A stretch of DNA of 64,000 nt from Bradyrhizobium lablabi (GCF_001440475.1 NZ_LLYB01000101.1:112977-176976), one strand, 5' to 3'. Shown: positions 50,843-60,244, numbered from the stretch's first letter. Program-made: numbers and translations. The notes: generated by a model not told the origin, from the letters alone.

Positions 50843-51319
50843 ATGATGGCAGGCGATGAAAGGCTGGCAAACGAAGACGGCGGTCAGGCGCGACGCAAGG
50901 CTGCGATGGCGGTGCTGGCGCACTCCGAGGCCGTCGACATTGCTGGTCACCTCAAGGCGATTGCGTTGCCGGCGCACGAAGACCTGCGCGAGCCGGAAAA
51001 TGGGCTCGTCATGGTGCGCGGCCGGATCGGCGGAGACGGCGCGCCCTTTAATCTCGGAGAGGCCACGGTTTCGCGCGCGGCGGTGCGGCTTTCGACCGGA
51101 GAAGTCGGCTTCGGCTACACGCTCGGTCGCGACCGCCACAAGGCGAAGTTGATCGCGCTGTGCGATGCGATGGTGCAGTCGGATGAGTTTGTCGCCGCGG
51201 TTGAAGCCGAGGTGATTGCGCCGCTGCGCGAGGCGATGATCGAAAAGCGCAGCCGCAAGGCCGCGGAGGCCGCGGCGACGCGGGTCGATTTCTACACGAT
51301 GGTGCGGGGTGAGGGCTGA
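50843..51319 (+). CDS. phnG: C-P lyase core subunit PhnG
   Basis: The 158-aa protein has the PhnG features RRKAAMAVLAHSEA, FNLGEATVSRAAVRLSTGEVGFGYTLGRDRHKA and IALCDAM. PhnG forms the C-P lyase core complex with PhnH, PhnI and PhnJ, which transfers the phosphonate to the ribose of ATP. It is the first gene of the core operon and has two possible starts (ATG at 50843 or 50846). Confidence 0.95.
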   Translation: MMAGDERLANEDGGQARRKAAMAVLAHSEAVDIAGHLKAIALPAHEDLREPENGLVMVRGRIGGDGAPFNLGEATVSRAAVRLSTGEVGFGYTLGRDRHKAKLIALCDAMVQSDEFVAAVEAEVIAPLREAMIEKRSRKAAEAAATRVDFYTMVRGEG

Positions 51320-51320
51320 G

Positions 51321-51926
51321 ATGACGACCGTTGCCGAATTGCCCGCAGGATTTGCCGACAAGGTATTGTCGGCGCAATCGACCTTCCGGTCCGTGATGGA
51401 CGCCATGGCGCGCCCCGGCAGCATTCAGCGCATCGCGTCAATGGCCGGCACGCCTGACACGATGATGCGCGGCACGGCCGCCATAGCGCTGACGCTGTTC
51501 GACCACGATACGCCGGTGTGGCTCGACGGCCGGATGTCGGCAACGGCCAACATCGCCAAATGGCTCAAGTTCCACACCAGCGCGCCGATCGTTGCGGATT
51601 CGTCGATCGCCGGTTTCGCGCTGGTAGGCGACCCACAAAGCCTGCCGGCGCTCGATCGCTTCGCGTTCGGCAGCAATGAATATCCGGACCGTTCGACGAC
51701 GCTGATTCTGCAGGTCGAAAGCCTGACCGACGGCCCCACAACCGAGTTGCGGGGCCCGGGTATCGACGGGACCGTGACACTGCGCGCTTCAATCCAGCCG
51801 CAGGATCTGTTCGAGCGGCTCGTCATCAACGCCGCGCTGTTTCCGCGCGGGATCGATGTCGTGCTGGTTCATGACGATGCCATTGTTGCGATACCGCGCA
51901 CGACGCGGCTGGTGAGGGGAGGCTGA
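51321..51926 (+). CDS. phnH: C-P lyase core subunit PhnH
   Basis: The 201-aa protein contains the PhnH motifs AQSTFRSVMDAMARPGSIQRI and TLILQVESLTDGP. It is a structural partner in the PhnGHIJ core. ATG at 51321 follows the phnG stop by 1 bp; an upstream GTG at 51309 would give a 4-residue extension and is less likely. Confidence 0.95.
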   Translation: MTTVAELPAGFADKVLSAQSTFRSVMDAMARPGSIQRIASMAGTPDTMMRGTAAIALTLFDHDTPVWLDGRMSATANIAKWLKFHTSAPIVADSSIAGFALVGDPQSLPALDRFAFGSNEYPDRSTTLILQVESLTDGPTTELRGPGIDGTVTLRASIQPQDLFERLVINAALFPRGIDVVLVHDDAIVAIPRTTRLVRGG

Positions 51927-51928
51927 CG

Positions 51929-53032
51929 ATGTATGTTGCCGTCAAGGGAGGCGAGCGCGCCATCGAGAACGCCCACCGCCTGCTGGCGCATGAGCGGCGC
52001 GGCGACCGTGATGTTCCCGAGTTGTCACTGGCCCAGATCGCCGAGCAGCTTTCGCTAGGCGTCGACCGCGTCATGACCGAAGGATCGCTGTTCGACCGCG
52101 AGCTGGCGGCGCTGGCCATCAAGCAGGCGCGGGGCGACCTGATCGAGGCGATCTTCCTGGTGCGCGCGTTCCGCGCCACGCTGCCGCGGTTCGGTGCGAC
52201 GGAGCCGGTCGATACCGGCACCATGCAGGTGCGCCGCCGGATTTCCTCGACGTTCAAGGATATCCCGGGCGGGCAGATTCTCGGGCCCACTTTCGATTAC
52301 ACCCATCGTCTGCTGGACCCGCAGCTTGCAGACGGATTCTCGCCCGATGAGCCCGCCACAGGTGAAGCGCCAGCCATGGCGACGCCGCGCGTGACCGACA
52401 TTCTCGGCCGTGACGGCCTGATCGAGCCTTCGCCAGCGGCAGATGCTGACGCTCCCGTCGCAGACTTGACGCGCGAACCGCTGAATTTCCCGGCTGATCG
52501 CGATCTGCGCCTGCAAAATCTGGCGCGTGCCGACGAGGGTTTTCTGCTGGCGCTCGGCTATTCCTCGCAGCGCGGCTATGGCCGCAACCATCCGTTTGCC
52601 GGCGAGATTCGCTTCGGCGAAGTGGAGGTCGAGTTCATCGCTGAGGACGCCGGCTTTGCCATTCCGCTCGGCTCCATTGCACTGACCGAATGCCAGATGG
52701 TGAACCAGTTCAAGGGTTCGGCGACCGAAGCGCCGTGCTTTACGCGTGGCTATGGCCTGGCCTTCGGGCAGAGCGAGCGCAAGACCATGTCGATGGCGCT
52801 GGTTGATCGCAGCCTGCGCGCCCGCGAGCTCGGCGAGGAGGTGGTCGCGCCGGGCCAGGACGAGGAATTCGTGATGTCGCACTCGGATAATGTGCAGGCG
52901 ACCGGCTTCGTCGAGCATCTCAAGCTGCCGCATTACGTCGACTTCCAGTCCGAGCTCGGCCTCTTGCGCAAATTGCGCCAGGAGTTTGCCGACGCGAACG
53001 AGGCGCCGCAAATGCAGGAGGCCGCGGAATGA
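51929..53032 (+). CDS. phnI: C-P lyase core subunit PhnI
   Basis: The 367-aa protein has PhnI signatures: MYVAVKGGERAIENAHRLLA at the N-terminus, GSLFDRELAALAIKQARGDLIEAIFLVRAFRATLPR, RRRISSTFKDIPGGQILGPTFDYTHRLLDP, and FCLGYSS-like LALGYSSQRGYGRNHPFAGEIR. PhnI carries the nucleosidase activity that links ATP to phosphonate. It overlaps phnJ by 4 bp. Confidence 0.96.
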   Translation: MYVAVKGGERAIENAHRLLAHERRGDRDVPELSLAQIAEQLSLGVDRVMTEGSLFDRELAALAIKQARGDLIEAIFLVRAFRATLPRFGATEPVDTGTMQVRRRISSTFKDIPGGQILGPTFDYTHRLLDPQLADGFSPDEPATGEAPAMATPRVTDILGRDGLIEPSPAADADAPVADLTREPLNFPADRDLRLQNLARADEGFLLALGYSSQRGYGRNHPFAGEIRFGEVEVEFIAEDAGFAIPLGSIALTECQMVNQFKGSATEAPCFTRGYGLAFGQSERKTMSMALVDRSLRARELGEEVVAPGQDEEFVMSHSDNVQATGFVEHLKLPHYVDFQSELGLLRKLRQEFADANEAPQMQEAAE

Positions 53033-53913
53033 ACGCGCCGGCTTACAATTTCGCCTATCTCGACGAACAGACCAAGCGGATGATCCGCCGCGCGATCCTG
53101 AAGGCGATTGCGATCCCCGGCTATCAGGTGCCGTTCGCCAGCCGCGAAATGCCGATGCCCTATGGCTGGGGCACCGGCGGCGTGCAGGTCACGGCGGCGA
53201 TCCTCGGGCCCGACGACGTGCTGAAGGTGATCGACCAGGGTTCGGACGACACCACCAACGCGATCTCGATCCGGAAATTCTTCGGCAAGACAGCGGGCGT
53301 TGCGACGACCACCGCTACGGCGGATGCCACGGTGATCCAGACCCGGCACCGGATTCCCGAAGCGCCGCTGCATGCGGGGCAGGTACTGGTCTATCAGGTG
53401 CCGATCCCGGAGCCGCTGCGGTTTTTGGAGCCGCGCGAAACCGAGACGCGGCGCATGCATGCGCTCGGCGAATACGGCCTGATGCACGTCAAGCTGTACG
53501 AGGACATTGCGCGGTTCGGCCATATCGCGACGTCCTACGCCTATCCGGTGAAGGTGAATGCGCGCTATGTGATGGACCCGTCGCCGACGCCGAAATTCGA
53601 CAATCCGAAAATGGACAATTGCCCGGCGCTGCAACTGTTCGGCGCCGGCCGCGAAAAGCGCATCTACGCGATCCCGCCGCATACCGATGTGGTCTCGCTC
53701 GACTTCGAGGATCACCCGTTCACGCGCTACCGGTTCGACGCGCCCTGTGCGTTGTGCGGCGCCGGCGATTCCTATCTCGACGAGATCGTCACTGACGACA
53801 AGGGCGGGCGGATGTTCGTCTGCTCCGACACCGATTATTGCGAGTCTCGTCAGCAGGCTGGGCATCGCGGCAGCGAAAGCGCAGCGCCGCACAAGGAGAG
53901 GGCGCATGGCTGA
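53029..53913 (+). CDS. phnJ: C-P lyase catalytic subunit PhnJ
   Basis: The 294-aa radical-SAM-like enzyme breaks the carbon-phosphorus bond. The 4Fe-4S cysteines are C240 and C243 (PCALCGAG) and C265 (MFVCSDTDYC), and the catalytic cysteine is C271; each lies one position before the known Escherichia coli numbering. Other conserved parts are YGWGTGGVQVTAAILGP and HGHIATSYAYPV-like segments. It yields methane or alkanes from alkylphosphonates plus a cyclic ribose phosphate. It overlaps phnK by 8 bp. Confidence 0.97.
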   Translation: MNAPAYNFAYLDEQTKRMIRRAILKAIAIPGYQVPFASREMPMPYGWGTGGVQVTAAILGPDDVLKVIDQGSDDTTNAISIRKFFGKTAGVATTTATADATVIQTRHRIPEAPLHAGQVLVYQVPIPEPLRFLEPRETETRRMHALGEYGLMHVKLYEDIARFGHIATSYAYPVKVNARYVMDPSPTPKFDNPKMDNCPALQLFGAGREKRIYAIPPHTDVVSLDFEDHPFTRYRFDAPCALCGAGDSYLDEIVTDDKGGRMFVCSDTDYCESRQQAGHRGSESAAPHKERAHG

Positions 53914-54706
53914 GCCGCACAACACCATGCAGGATGACCAACCGTTGCTGATCGCCGAACATCTCGGCAAGAACTACGGCCGGCTGACCGCCTGCCGGGA
54001 TGTTTCCTTTGCGCTCTATCCCGGCGAGGTGCTGGCCATCGTCGGCGAGTCCGGGTCGGGCAAGTCGACGCTCTTGCAGCTATTGTCGGCACAGCTCGCG
54101 CCGAGCGCCGGCCACGTATCGTACCGGATGCGGGATGGGGTATTGCGCGATCTGGCCGCGTTAGGCGAGGCCGAGCGCCGCTTTCTGTTTCGGACTGACT
54201 GGGGCTATGTGCACCAGGATCCCGCACAGGGCCTGCGTATGGCGGTCTCCGCCGGCGCCAATGTCGGCGAGCGGCTGATGGCGGTGGGCTGGAATCATTA
54301 CGGCCGCATTCGCGATAGCGCATCCTCCTGGCTGGAGCGGGTCGAGATCGATACCGCCCGAATAGACGACGCGCCGCGGACCTATTCGGGTGGCATGCGG
54401 CAACGGCTGCAGATCGCGCGCAACCTCGTCACCGAGCCGCGGCTGGTGTTCATGGACGAGCCGACCGGCGGGCTCGACGTATCGGTGCAGGCGCGCCTGC
54501 TGGATTTGATGCGCAATCTCGTCAGCGAACTGGGCCTTGCCGCGATCGTCGTCACCCATGACCTCGCGGTGGCGCGGCTGCTGTCGCATCGCGTGATGGT
54601 GATGAAGGGCGGTCGCGTCATCGAAACCGGCCTGACCGATCAAGTGCTCGACGATCCCCGCGAGCCCTACACCCAACTGCTTGTTTCCTCGATCCTGCCG
54701 GCATGA
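53906..54706 (+). CDS. phnK: C-P lyase accessory ATP-binding protein PhnK
   Basis: The 266-aa ABC-type ATPase has Walker A GESGSGKST at residues 47-55, signature YSGGMRQRLQIARNL, and Walker B VFMDEPTGGLDVSVQARLLDLMRNL. It binds the PhnGHIJ core rather than a membrane channel. The start ATG at 53906 was chosen for the GAGAGGGC upstream and the overlap with phnJ. Confidence 0.95.
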   Translation: MAEPHNTMQDDQPLLIAEHLGKNYGRLTACRDVSFALYPGEVLAIVGESGSGKSTLLQLLSAQLAPSAGHVSYRMRDGVLRDLAALGEAERRFLFRTDWGYVHQDPAQGLRMAVSAGANVGERLMAVGWNHYGRIRDSASSWLERVEIDTARIDDAPRTYSGGMRQRLQIARNLVTEPRLVFMDEPTGGLDVSVQARLLDLMRNLVSELGLAAIVVTHDLAVARLLSHRVMVMKGGRVIETGLTDQVLDDPREPYTQLLVSSILPA

Positions 54707-55413
54707 GCGCGCCAATGACTGCGATGATCGACATCACCAACGCCGAAAAGACTTTTACCATGCATCTGCAGGGCGGTGTCGAGCTGCCCGTGGTGCGCGG
54801 CGTCTCGTTCCATGTCGAACCGGGCGAATGCGTGGTGCTGTCGGGGCCGTCAGGCGCCGGCAAATCCTCGATCCTGAAAATGATCTTTGGCAATTACCGC
54901 TGCGATGGCGGCCGGATCGGTATCCGGCATCAGGGCAAGGTGATCGATCTTGCCACGGCCGAGCCGCGGCAGGTGCTCAGCGTGCGCCGCTCGACCATCG
55001 GCTATGTCAGCCAGTTCCTGCGCGCGGTGCCCCGGGTGGCCACCATAGATGTGGTAGCCGAACCCCTGATTGCGAACGGGACCGCACGCGCGGAAGCCCG
55101 CGAGAGGGCCGGTGCACTGCTCCGCCGCCTCAACATCCCCGAGCGGTTGTGGGCCCTGCCGCCATCGACATTCTCCGGCGGTGAGCAGCAGCGGGTCAAC
55201 ATCGCGCGCGGGTTCATTTCCGACCTGCCGATCCTGTTGCTGGACGAGCCCACCGCCTCGCTCGACGCGGCCAACCGCGCCGTCGTCGTCGAATTGATTG
55301 AAGAGAAAAAGCGACAGGGCGTCGCGATGGTGGCGATCGTCCATGACGACGAAATTCGCCATCTGATCGCCGACCGGATCGTTGATGTGACGTCATTTGC
55401 CGCCGCGGCATGA
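54703..55413 (+). CDS. phnL: C-P lyase accessory ATP-binding protein PhnL
   Basis: The 236-aa ATPase has Walker A SGPSGAGKSS, the C-P lyase-specific QRVNIARGFISDLPILLLDEPTASLD, and a C-terminal DRIVDVTSF. PhnL binds the PhnK side of the complex. It overlaps phnK by 4 bp and is followed by phnM2. Confidence 0.94.
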   Translation: MSAPMTAMIDITNAEKTFTMHLQGGVELPVVRGVSFHVEPGECVVLSGPSGAGKSSILKMIFGNYRCDGGRIGIRHQGKVIDLATAEPRQVLSVRRSTIGYVSQFLRAVPRVATIDVVAEPLIANGTARAEARERAGALLRRLNIPERLWALPPSTFSGGEQQRVNIARGFISDLPILLLDEPTASLDAANRAVVVELIEEKKRQGVAMVAIVHDDEIRHLIADRIVDVTSFAAAA

Positions 55414-55426
55414 AGGAAGAAGTGAG

Positions 55427-56581
55427 ATGACCTCGAAGCACGAAACCATCCTCGGAAACGCCCGCATCGTGCTGGCCGACCGCGTGATCGAGCGCGGCTG
55501 GGTCGCTCTCGCCGACGGCCGCATCGCCGAATTCGGCGAGGGCAGTGCGCCGGCCGGCAGCGAGGACGCCGGCGGCGACCTGATCATGCCCGGCCTGATC
55601 GAGCTGCACACCGACCATCTCGAAATGCACTATGTGCCGCGTCCAAAGGTATTCTGGGATCCCATCGCGGCGGTGGTTTCCTACGACGGACAGCTGGCCA
55701 CCTCGGGGATCACCACGGTTCTGGATTCGCTGCGGGTCTGGCGCGAGGATGGGGCGGAGGAGGTCGATGGCAGGGCGGGCGTTCTGGCGCAAGCCATTAC
55801 ATCGGCTCGCGAGGCGAACCTGCTTCGTGCCGATCACTTCCTGCATCTGCGCTGCGAAATCCCGATGCCGAGCGTGGTCGAGGAAGCCAAGGAGCTGATC
55901 GACCGGCCGGACGTGCGGCTGATGTCGCTGATGGATCACACGCCGGGGCAGCGTCAGTTCCGCGACGAGGTCAAGCTGCGCGACTATTATCGCGGCAAGG
56001 GAGGCGGGAAAACCGACGCCGAGCTCGATGCGCTGTTCGAGAAGCGTTTTGCCTATCAGAAGGCCTATGCCGCCACCAACATGCGCGAGATCGTGGCGCT
56101 CGCCCATCAATACGAGATACCCCTCGCCAGCCACGACGACACCACCGAGGAAAACGTCGCCGACGCGATCAAGGATCGGGTATCGGTGGCGGAGTTTCCG
56201 ACCACGATTGAAGCCGCGCGCGGGCTGCATCAGGCGGGCATCGGCATCCTGATGGGGGCACCCAACGTGGTGCGCGGCGGTTCGCATTCCGGCAACATCG
56301 CCGCCGTCGATCTCGCCCGCGAGGGACTGCTGGATATCCTGTCGTCCGACTATATCCCGTCGAGCCTCTTGATGGCCGCGCTGCAATTGCCGACGCACGT
56401 TCCCGCGATCGATCTGGCATCCGCTATTCGTACGGTGACGAAAACGCCGGCCGAAGCCGTTGGCCTTTCGGATCGCGGCGAGATCGCGCCCGGCAAGCGC
56501 GCCGATCTGATCCGGGTGCATGTCGCCCGCGACATTCCGGTGGTGCGGAGCGTCTGGCGGGAAGGGCGGCGGGTCGCATGA
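55427..56581 (+). CDS. phnM: PhnM, alpha-D-ribose 1-methylphosphonate 5-triphosphate diphosphatase
   Basis: The 384-aa amidohydrolase-family enzyme has ELHTDHLEMHYVPRPKVFWDP (metal HxD), ASHDDTTEENVADA near 240, [16 protein letters not shown] and SSDYIPSSLL. It removes diphosphate from the first triphosphate intermediate, leaving ribose 1-methylphosphonate 5-phosphate for PhnJ. ATG at 55427 is preferred because GGAAGAAGTGAG precedes it. It lies in the core operon, unlike the paralogue at 44226. Confidence 0.94.
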   Translation: MTSKHETILGNARIVLADRVIERGWVALADGRIAEFGEGSAPAGSEDAGGDLIMPGLIELHTDHLEMHYVPRPKVFWDPIAAVVSYDGQLATSGITTVLDSLRVWREDGAEEVDGRAGVLAQAITSAREANLLRADHFLHLRCEIPMPSVVEEAKELIDRPDVRLMSLMDHTPGQRQFRDEVKLRDYYRGKGGGKTDAELDALFEKRFAYQKAYAATNMREIVALAHQYEIPLASHDDTTEENVADAIKDRVSVAEFPTTIEAARGLHQAGIGILMGAPNVVRGGSHSGNIAAVDLAREGLLDILSSDYIPSSLLMAALQLPTHVPAIDLASAIRTVTKTPAEAVGLSDRGEIAPGKRADLIRVHVARDIPVVRSVWREGRRVA

Positions 56582-57177
56582 CGGAGACGCTGACAACCAC
56601 ATCGACGGGTCAGAACGCTGCGATCGGGCCGGGACGGCTGGTGCTCGTGGTCGGCCCGAGCGGCGCGGGCAAGGATACGCTGCTCGGCCTTGCCAGGGCA
56701 GCCTGTGCCGATGATGGCAATGTCGTCTTTCCGCGCCGCGCGATTACGCGTGAAGCGTCAGTGTCGGAGGAAAACGACGAGGTGAGCCTCGGCACGTTTC
56801 AGGAGGCGCTGTCGCGCGGCGAATACGCCATGCATTGGGAAGCCCATGGCCACTGCTATGCGCTGTCGCGCGCGATTAACGACGAAATCCGTGCGGGACG
56901 AACGGTCGTTGCCAACGTGTCGCGCACCGTGATTGGCGCGATGCGCTGCGCCTATGCCGAAGTGGTGGTGGTTTCTATCACGGCCCCGCCGGACGTTCTG
57001 GCCGAACGGCTTGCGATGCGCCGGCGAAGCAGCGACGGCAAGCTCGAGGCCCGCCTGGGTCGTACGGTGGAGGATGAAGCGGCCGCGCCTGATGTCACCA
57101 TCGTCAACACCGGCAGTGCCGAATACCATGCCCGCCAACTCGTCCGCGTGATCAAGGACGAGAAATGGAACGATTGA
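56578..57177 (+). CDS. phnN: Ribose 1,5-bisphosphate phosphokinase
   Basis: The 199-aa kinase has P-loop GPSGAGKDTLL at about residues 26-36 and the guanylate-kinase-like RRAITREASVSEEN (about 51-64). It converts ribose 1,5-bisphosphate to PRPP, closing the C-P lyase pathway. It overlaps phnM by 4 bp. Its substrate would come from opening the cyclic ribose phosphate, for which no phnP is present here. Confidence 0.93.
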   Translation: MTETLTTTSTGQNAAIGPGRLVLVVGPSGAGKDTLLGLARAACADDGNVVFPRRAITREASVSEENDEVSLGTFQEALSRGEYAMHWEAHGHCYALSRAINDEIRAGRTVVANVSRTVIGAMRCAYAEVVVVSITAPPDVLAERLAMRRRSSDGKLEARLGRTVEDEAAAPDVTIVNTGSAEYHARQLVRVIKDEKWND

Positions 57178-57190
57178 AAGGAAACCGGAA

Positions 57191-57802
57191 ATGACCGTTG
57201 TCGCGACCATCCAGCAGCTTGAGGCGATCTACGGTTTCCCCAACGATGCCTCGACGGTCAAGGTCGCGGACAGGGTCACGCCGGCCTATCGCGCTTTGAT
57301 GGACAAGTCACCTTTTGCGGCGCTCGCGACCTGCGGACCGGAAGGGCTGGACTGTTCGCCGCGCGGCGACCTGCCAGGCTTCGTTCGCGTTCACGACGAG
57401 AAGACATTGATGATGCCGGACCGTCGCGGCAACAACCGCTGCGATTCCTTGCGCAACATCGTGCGCGATCCCCGGGTGGCGCTTCTGTTTCTGATCCCGG
57501 GCTCCGGCAGCACGCTGCGCATCAACGGCCGCGCGCACGTCTCGGCCGATCCGGATCTGCTCGCCTCGTTCAAGATGGAAGGCAAGGCGCCGCGCACCGT
57601 CATCGTCATGGTGGTGGAGGAAGTTTACTTCCAGTGCGCGCGCGCCATCGTGCGTTCCGATCTCTGGAATCCCGACAAGCGCGTCGATCCCAAAAGCTTG
57701 CCGACGCCCGGCCAGATCCTTGCCGAGATGAGCGACAACACCGTCGGTGGCGAGAAATACGACCGTGAATGGCCGGAGCGCGCGCGGCTGACCATGTGGT
57801 AA
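57191..57802 (+). CDS. Pyridoxamine 5'-phosphate oxidase-family FMN protein
   Basis: The 203-aa protein has the split-barrel FMN-binding pattern: FAALATCGPEGLDCSPRGDLPGFV, LMMPDRRGNNRCDSLRNI, LLFLIPGSGSTLRINGRAHVS, and a C-terminal KRVDPKSLPTPGQILAEMS. It belongs to the DR2398-type PPOX group. It sits 13 bp after phnN, so it may be co-transcribed, but the role in phosphonate metabolism is unclear. Confidence 0.88.
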   Translation: MTVVATIQQLEAIYGFPNDASTVKVADRVTPAYRALMDKSPFAALATCGPEGLDCSPRGDLPGFVRVHDEKTLMMPDRRGNNRCDSLRNIVRDPRVALLFLIPGSGSTLRINGRAHVSADPDLLASFKMEGKAPRTVIVMVVEEVYFQCARAIVRSDLWNPDKRVDPKSLPTPGQILAEMSDNTVGGEKYDREWPERARLTMW

Positions 57803-57819
57803 TGGACGCCTGACGGCGA

Positions 57820-58707
57820 TCACGTCTGGCGGATCACCTTTTCCGCGCATTTGAGAAAATTCCGGACCAGCGGATTGAGAGAATCCCTGCGCCAGCAAAC
57901 CGCGACGTCGATGGCGTCGTCGGCGTCGAGGAAGGGCCTGAACACGACGCCGGTCGGGCATCCGAGCTGGGCGCAGGCGGGAACGATCGCCATGCCCTCT
58001 CCGGAAAGGACGAGGCTGAGCGCGGAGTGGACCGTCTCGACCCGGTTCGCAACCGGCATGCTGACCTGATGCCGCCTCAGGAGCGATGCCACGACAGACG
58101 TTGCGGGATCTTCGGCCGGCCAGGGCAGGCTGATCAGTGGACGCCCCTGCAGTTTTTTCACCGGCACTGCCGTGGCGCGCGCCAGCGACGAGCTGGCAGG
58201 CAATGCAAGCATCAATCGCTGCGTTCCGATGGTGGAGGCCTCGATCTCATTGTGGCGAATTGCAGGCATGCACAGTGCGACCGTCACGCTGTGATCCAGC
58301 AGCCGGGCCTCACGTGTCGATGCGCTCAGTTCTATGAACTCCAGGTCGACTTTCGGAAGCGATCGACGGAGTTCCGGAATGAGCTTCGGCAACACCGCGT
58401 GAGCAAGCGCGAACATGTAACCGACCGACAATCTTCCCCGGCGCCCCGCCGCCACCGCTCGGGCTGCCTCAAAGCCTTCAGCCGTCAAGGCCAGTGCTTC
58501 TCGCGCACGTGACAGCAAGGCGCGTCCGGCCGCCGTCGGCTCCATTCCCCGCGCGCCCCGACGGAACAGCGCGGTTCCTACTTCCGATTCCAGTTTGCGG
58601 ATCTGCACCGACAGCGGCGGCTGCGCCATGCGCAGGCGCACGGCCGCCCGGCCGACGCTGCGTTCTTCGGCTACGGCCACGAAATAGCGGAGACGCCGGA
58701 GGTCCAT
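57820..58707 (-). CDS. LysR family regulator of the amidase/ABC operon
   Basis: The 295-aa protein has the LysR DNA-binding domain at residues 1-65 (RRLRYFVAVAEERSVGRAAVRLRMAQPPLSVQIRKLE) and a co-inducer domain with LSVGYMFALAHAVLPKLI. It is divergent from the amidase gene 106 bp away. A palindrome ATAC-N7-GTAT lies 8 bp before its start codon, so it probably represses itself and activates the amidase operon in response to an amide or its product. Confidence 0.92.
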   Translation of the reverse strand: MDLRRLRYFVAVAEERSVGRAAVRLRMAQPPLSVQIRKLESEVGTALFRRGARGMEPTAAGRALLSRAREALALTAEGFEAARAVAAGRRGRLSVGYMFALAHAVLPKLIPELRRSLPKVDLEFIELSASTREARLLDHSVTVALCMPAIRHNEIEASTIGTQRLMLALPASSSLARATAVPVKKLQGRPLISLPWPAEDPATSVVASLLRRHQVSMPVANRVETVHSALSLVLSGEGMAIVPACAQLGCPTGVVFRPFLDADDAIDVAVCWRRDSLNPLVRNFLKCAEKVIRQT

Positions 58708-58714
58708 TTTTGCT

Positions 58715-58729
58715 ATACCGAAATCGTAT
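58715..58729. promoter_or_regulatory. LysR-type binding site ATAC-N7-GTAT
   Basis: ATAC (58715-58718) and GTAT (58726-58729) form the T-N11-A type dyad typical of LysR sites. It overlaps the ribosome binding region of the LysR gene and lies about 85 bp upstream of the amidase start. Confidence 0.6.
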
Positions 58730-58813
58730 GGGTCAGTTGTGCGATGGTATTGGACGGAAAGTCAATCCGAATGTCATCTTTACGTCATTCGACCCCTTAA
58801 GGACTTTGGCGCG

Positions 58814-60244
58814 ATGAGTGACGAACTGTGTTTCCTGTCGGCGACCGACCTGCGCGCGCGGATCGCGGCCAAGGATGTTTCACCAGTCGAGATTACGCGT
58901 GCCGTGCTGGCGCGTGCCGAGCGGCTGCAGCCGGAATTGAACTGCTTCATCACGCTATGCGGCGACGAGGCGATGGCCGAGGCGCGGAAGGCGGAGCGTG
59001 ACGTCATGGCCGGGGAGCCGTTGGGCCTGCTTCACGGCATTCCGTACACCGCGAAAGACCTCGTCAACACCAGGGGCGTGCGCACGACCTTCGGCGCTGT
59101 GCCCTACAAGGATAACGTTCCTGATCATGATGCAGTCGCTGTGGCGCGAATGCGGGCAGCAGGTGCCATCCTCATAGGCAAGACCACGACGCCGGAGTTC
59201 GGCACCAAGTGCCTGACGGACTCGCCGTTGTTCGGCCGCACGCGCAATGCCTGGAGCGGCGTGCACTCGAGCGGTGGCTCAAGCGGGGGCGCGGCGGTTG
59301 CGGTTGCCAGCGGCATCGCGCCGCTTGCCATCGCAACCGATGGCGGCGGCTCGACGCGGATTCCGGCAGCCTGCAACGGTGTCGTCGGGCTGAAGCAGAG
59401 CAGCGGCGTCATTCCTCACAGCCAGGTGCAGGACGCGTTCGGCAACCAGACCTATGTGACGCCGACGACGCGCACCGTCGCGGATACCGCCTTGATGATG
59501 CAGGCGATGTCGGGAGAGGACGCGTCCGATCCGTGGTCGATCGGATTCCCGCAGTGGAATTTTGTCGACGGATCGGCGCCAAACGGCGATCTGCGCGGGC
59601 GCAAAATTGCCTTCTGTCTCGCCCCGCCCGGCCGGCCGGTTGCGGCCGCTGTCGCCGCGGCATTCAAGGTTGCGCTGGCAAGGCTGGAGGCGCTCGGGGC
59701 CGAGGTCGAGGAAATGCCCGGCGAGGGGTTTGAGGTGGAGCCGATCTGGCGCGCCATCAATCATACCGCGTGGCGCGCGCGGTTCGAGAAGCTCGCGGCC
59801 GATCATGGCGAGGTGCTGAGCGAGACCTTCATGAAGCAACTGGCGCTGGCCACGAAGGTCAGCGGTGTTGACTATCAGCGAGCGATGTTTGACCGTACGG
59901 CGCTGTTCCGCCGGATCCAGACCCTGCTGCAACGGGCCGACATACTCGCGATGCCGACCATCAACCGCACCGCGCTTCCGATCGACCAGGATCTGTTCGG
60001 CACGATCGAAATCGACGGACGCGTGTTCAGCGACGTGCGGCCGAACTGGTTTCCCTGGACCATGCCGTTCAACATGACCGGGCATCCCGCCGTCAGTCTG
60101 CCCTGCGGCTTCGATGCGGATGGCCTGCCGATCGGCATCCAGTTGGTCGGGAAATTCCGTGGAGACATCGAATTGCTGCGCGTCAGCGCGCTTTTCGAGG
60201 CCTCGCAAGATCTGCTCGGCCAGTGGCCGAGCCTGGCAGGATAA
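58814..60244 (+). CDS. Amidase (amidase signature family)
   Basis: The 476-aa enzyme has the Ser-cis-Ser-Lys triad: K81 in YTAKDLVNT, a GSS loop near residues 152-157 (SSGGSSGGAAVAVASG), and TDGGGSTRIPAACNG. It cleaves amides, with a substrate defined by the local uptake system, possibly a peptide-like or nitrogen-rich amide. It starts at ATG 58814, 50 bp ahead of the transporter genes. Other family members (aryl amidase, Glu-tRNA amidotransferase A) are alternatives, but there is no gatB or gatC nearby. Confidence 0.9.
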   Translation: MSDELCFLSATDLRARIAAKDVSPVEITRAVLARAERLQPELNCFITLCGDEAMAEARKAERDVMAGEPLGLLHGIPYTAKDLVNTRGVRTTFGAVPYKDNVPDHDAVAVARMRAAGAILIGKTTTPEFGTKCLTDSPLFGRTRNAWSGVHSSGGSSGGAAVAVASGIAPLAIATDGGGSTRIPAACNGVVGLKQSSGVIPHSQVQDAFGNQTYVTPTTRTVADTALMMQAMSGEDASDPWSIGFPQWNFVDGSAPNGDLRGRKIAFCLAPPGRPVAAAVAAAFKVALARLEALGAEVEEMPGEGFEVEPIWRAINHTAWRARFEKLAADHGEVLSETFMKQLALATKVSGVDYQRAMFDRTALFRRIQTLLQRADILAMPTINRTALPIDQDLFGTIEIDGRVFSDVRPNWFPWTMPFNMTGHPAVSLPCGFDADGLPIGIQLVGKFRGDIELLRVSALFEASQDLLGQWPSLAG

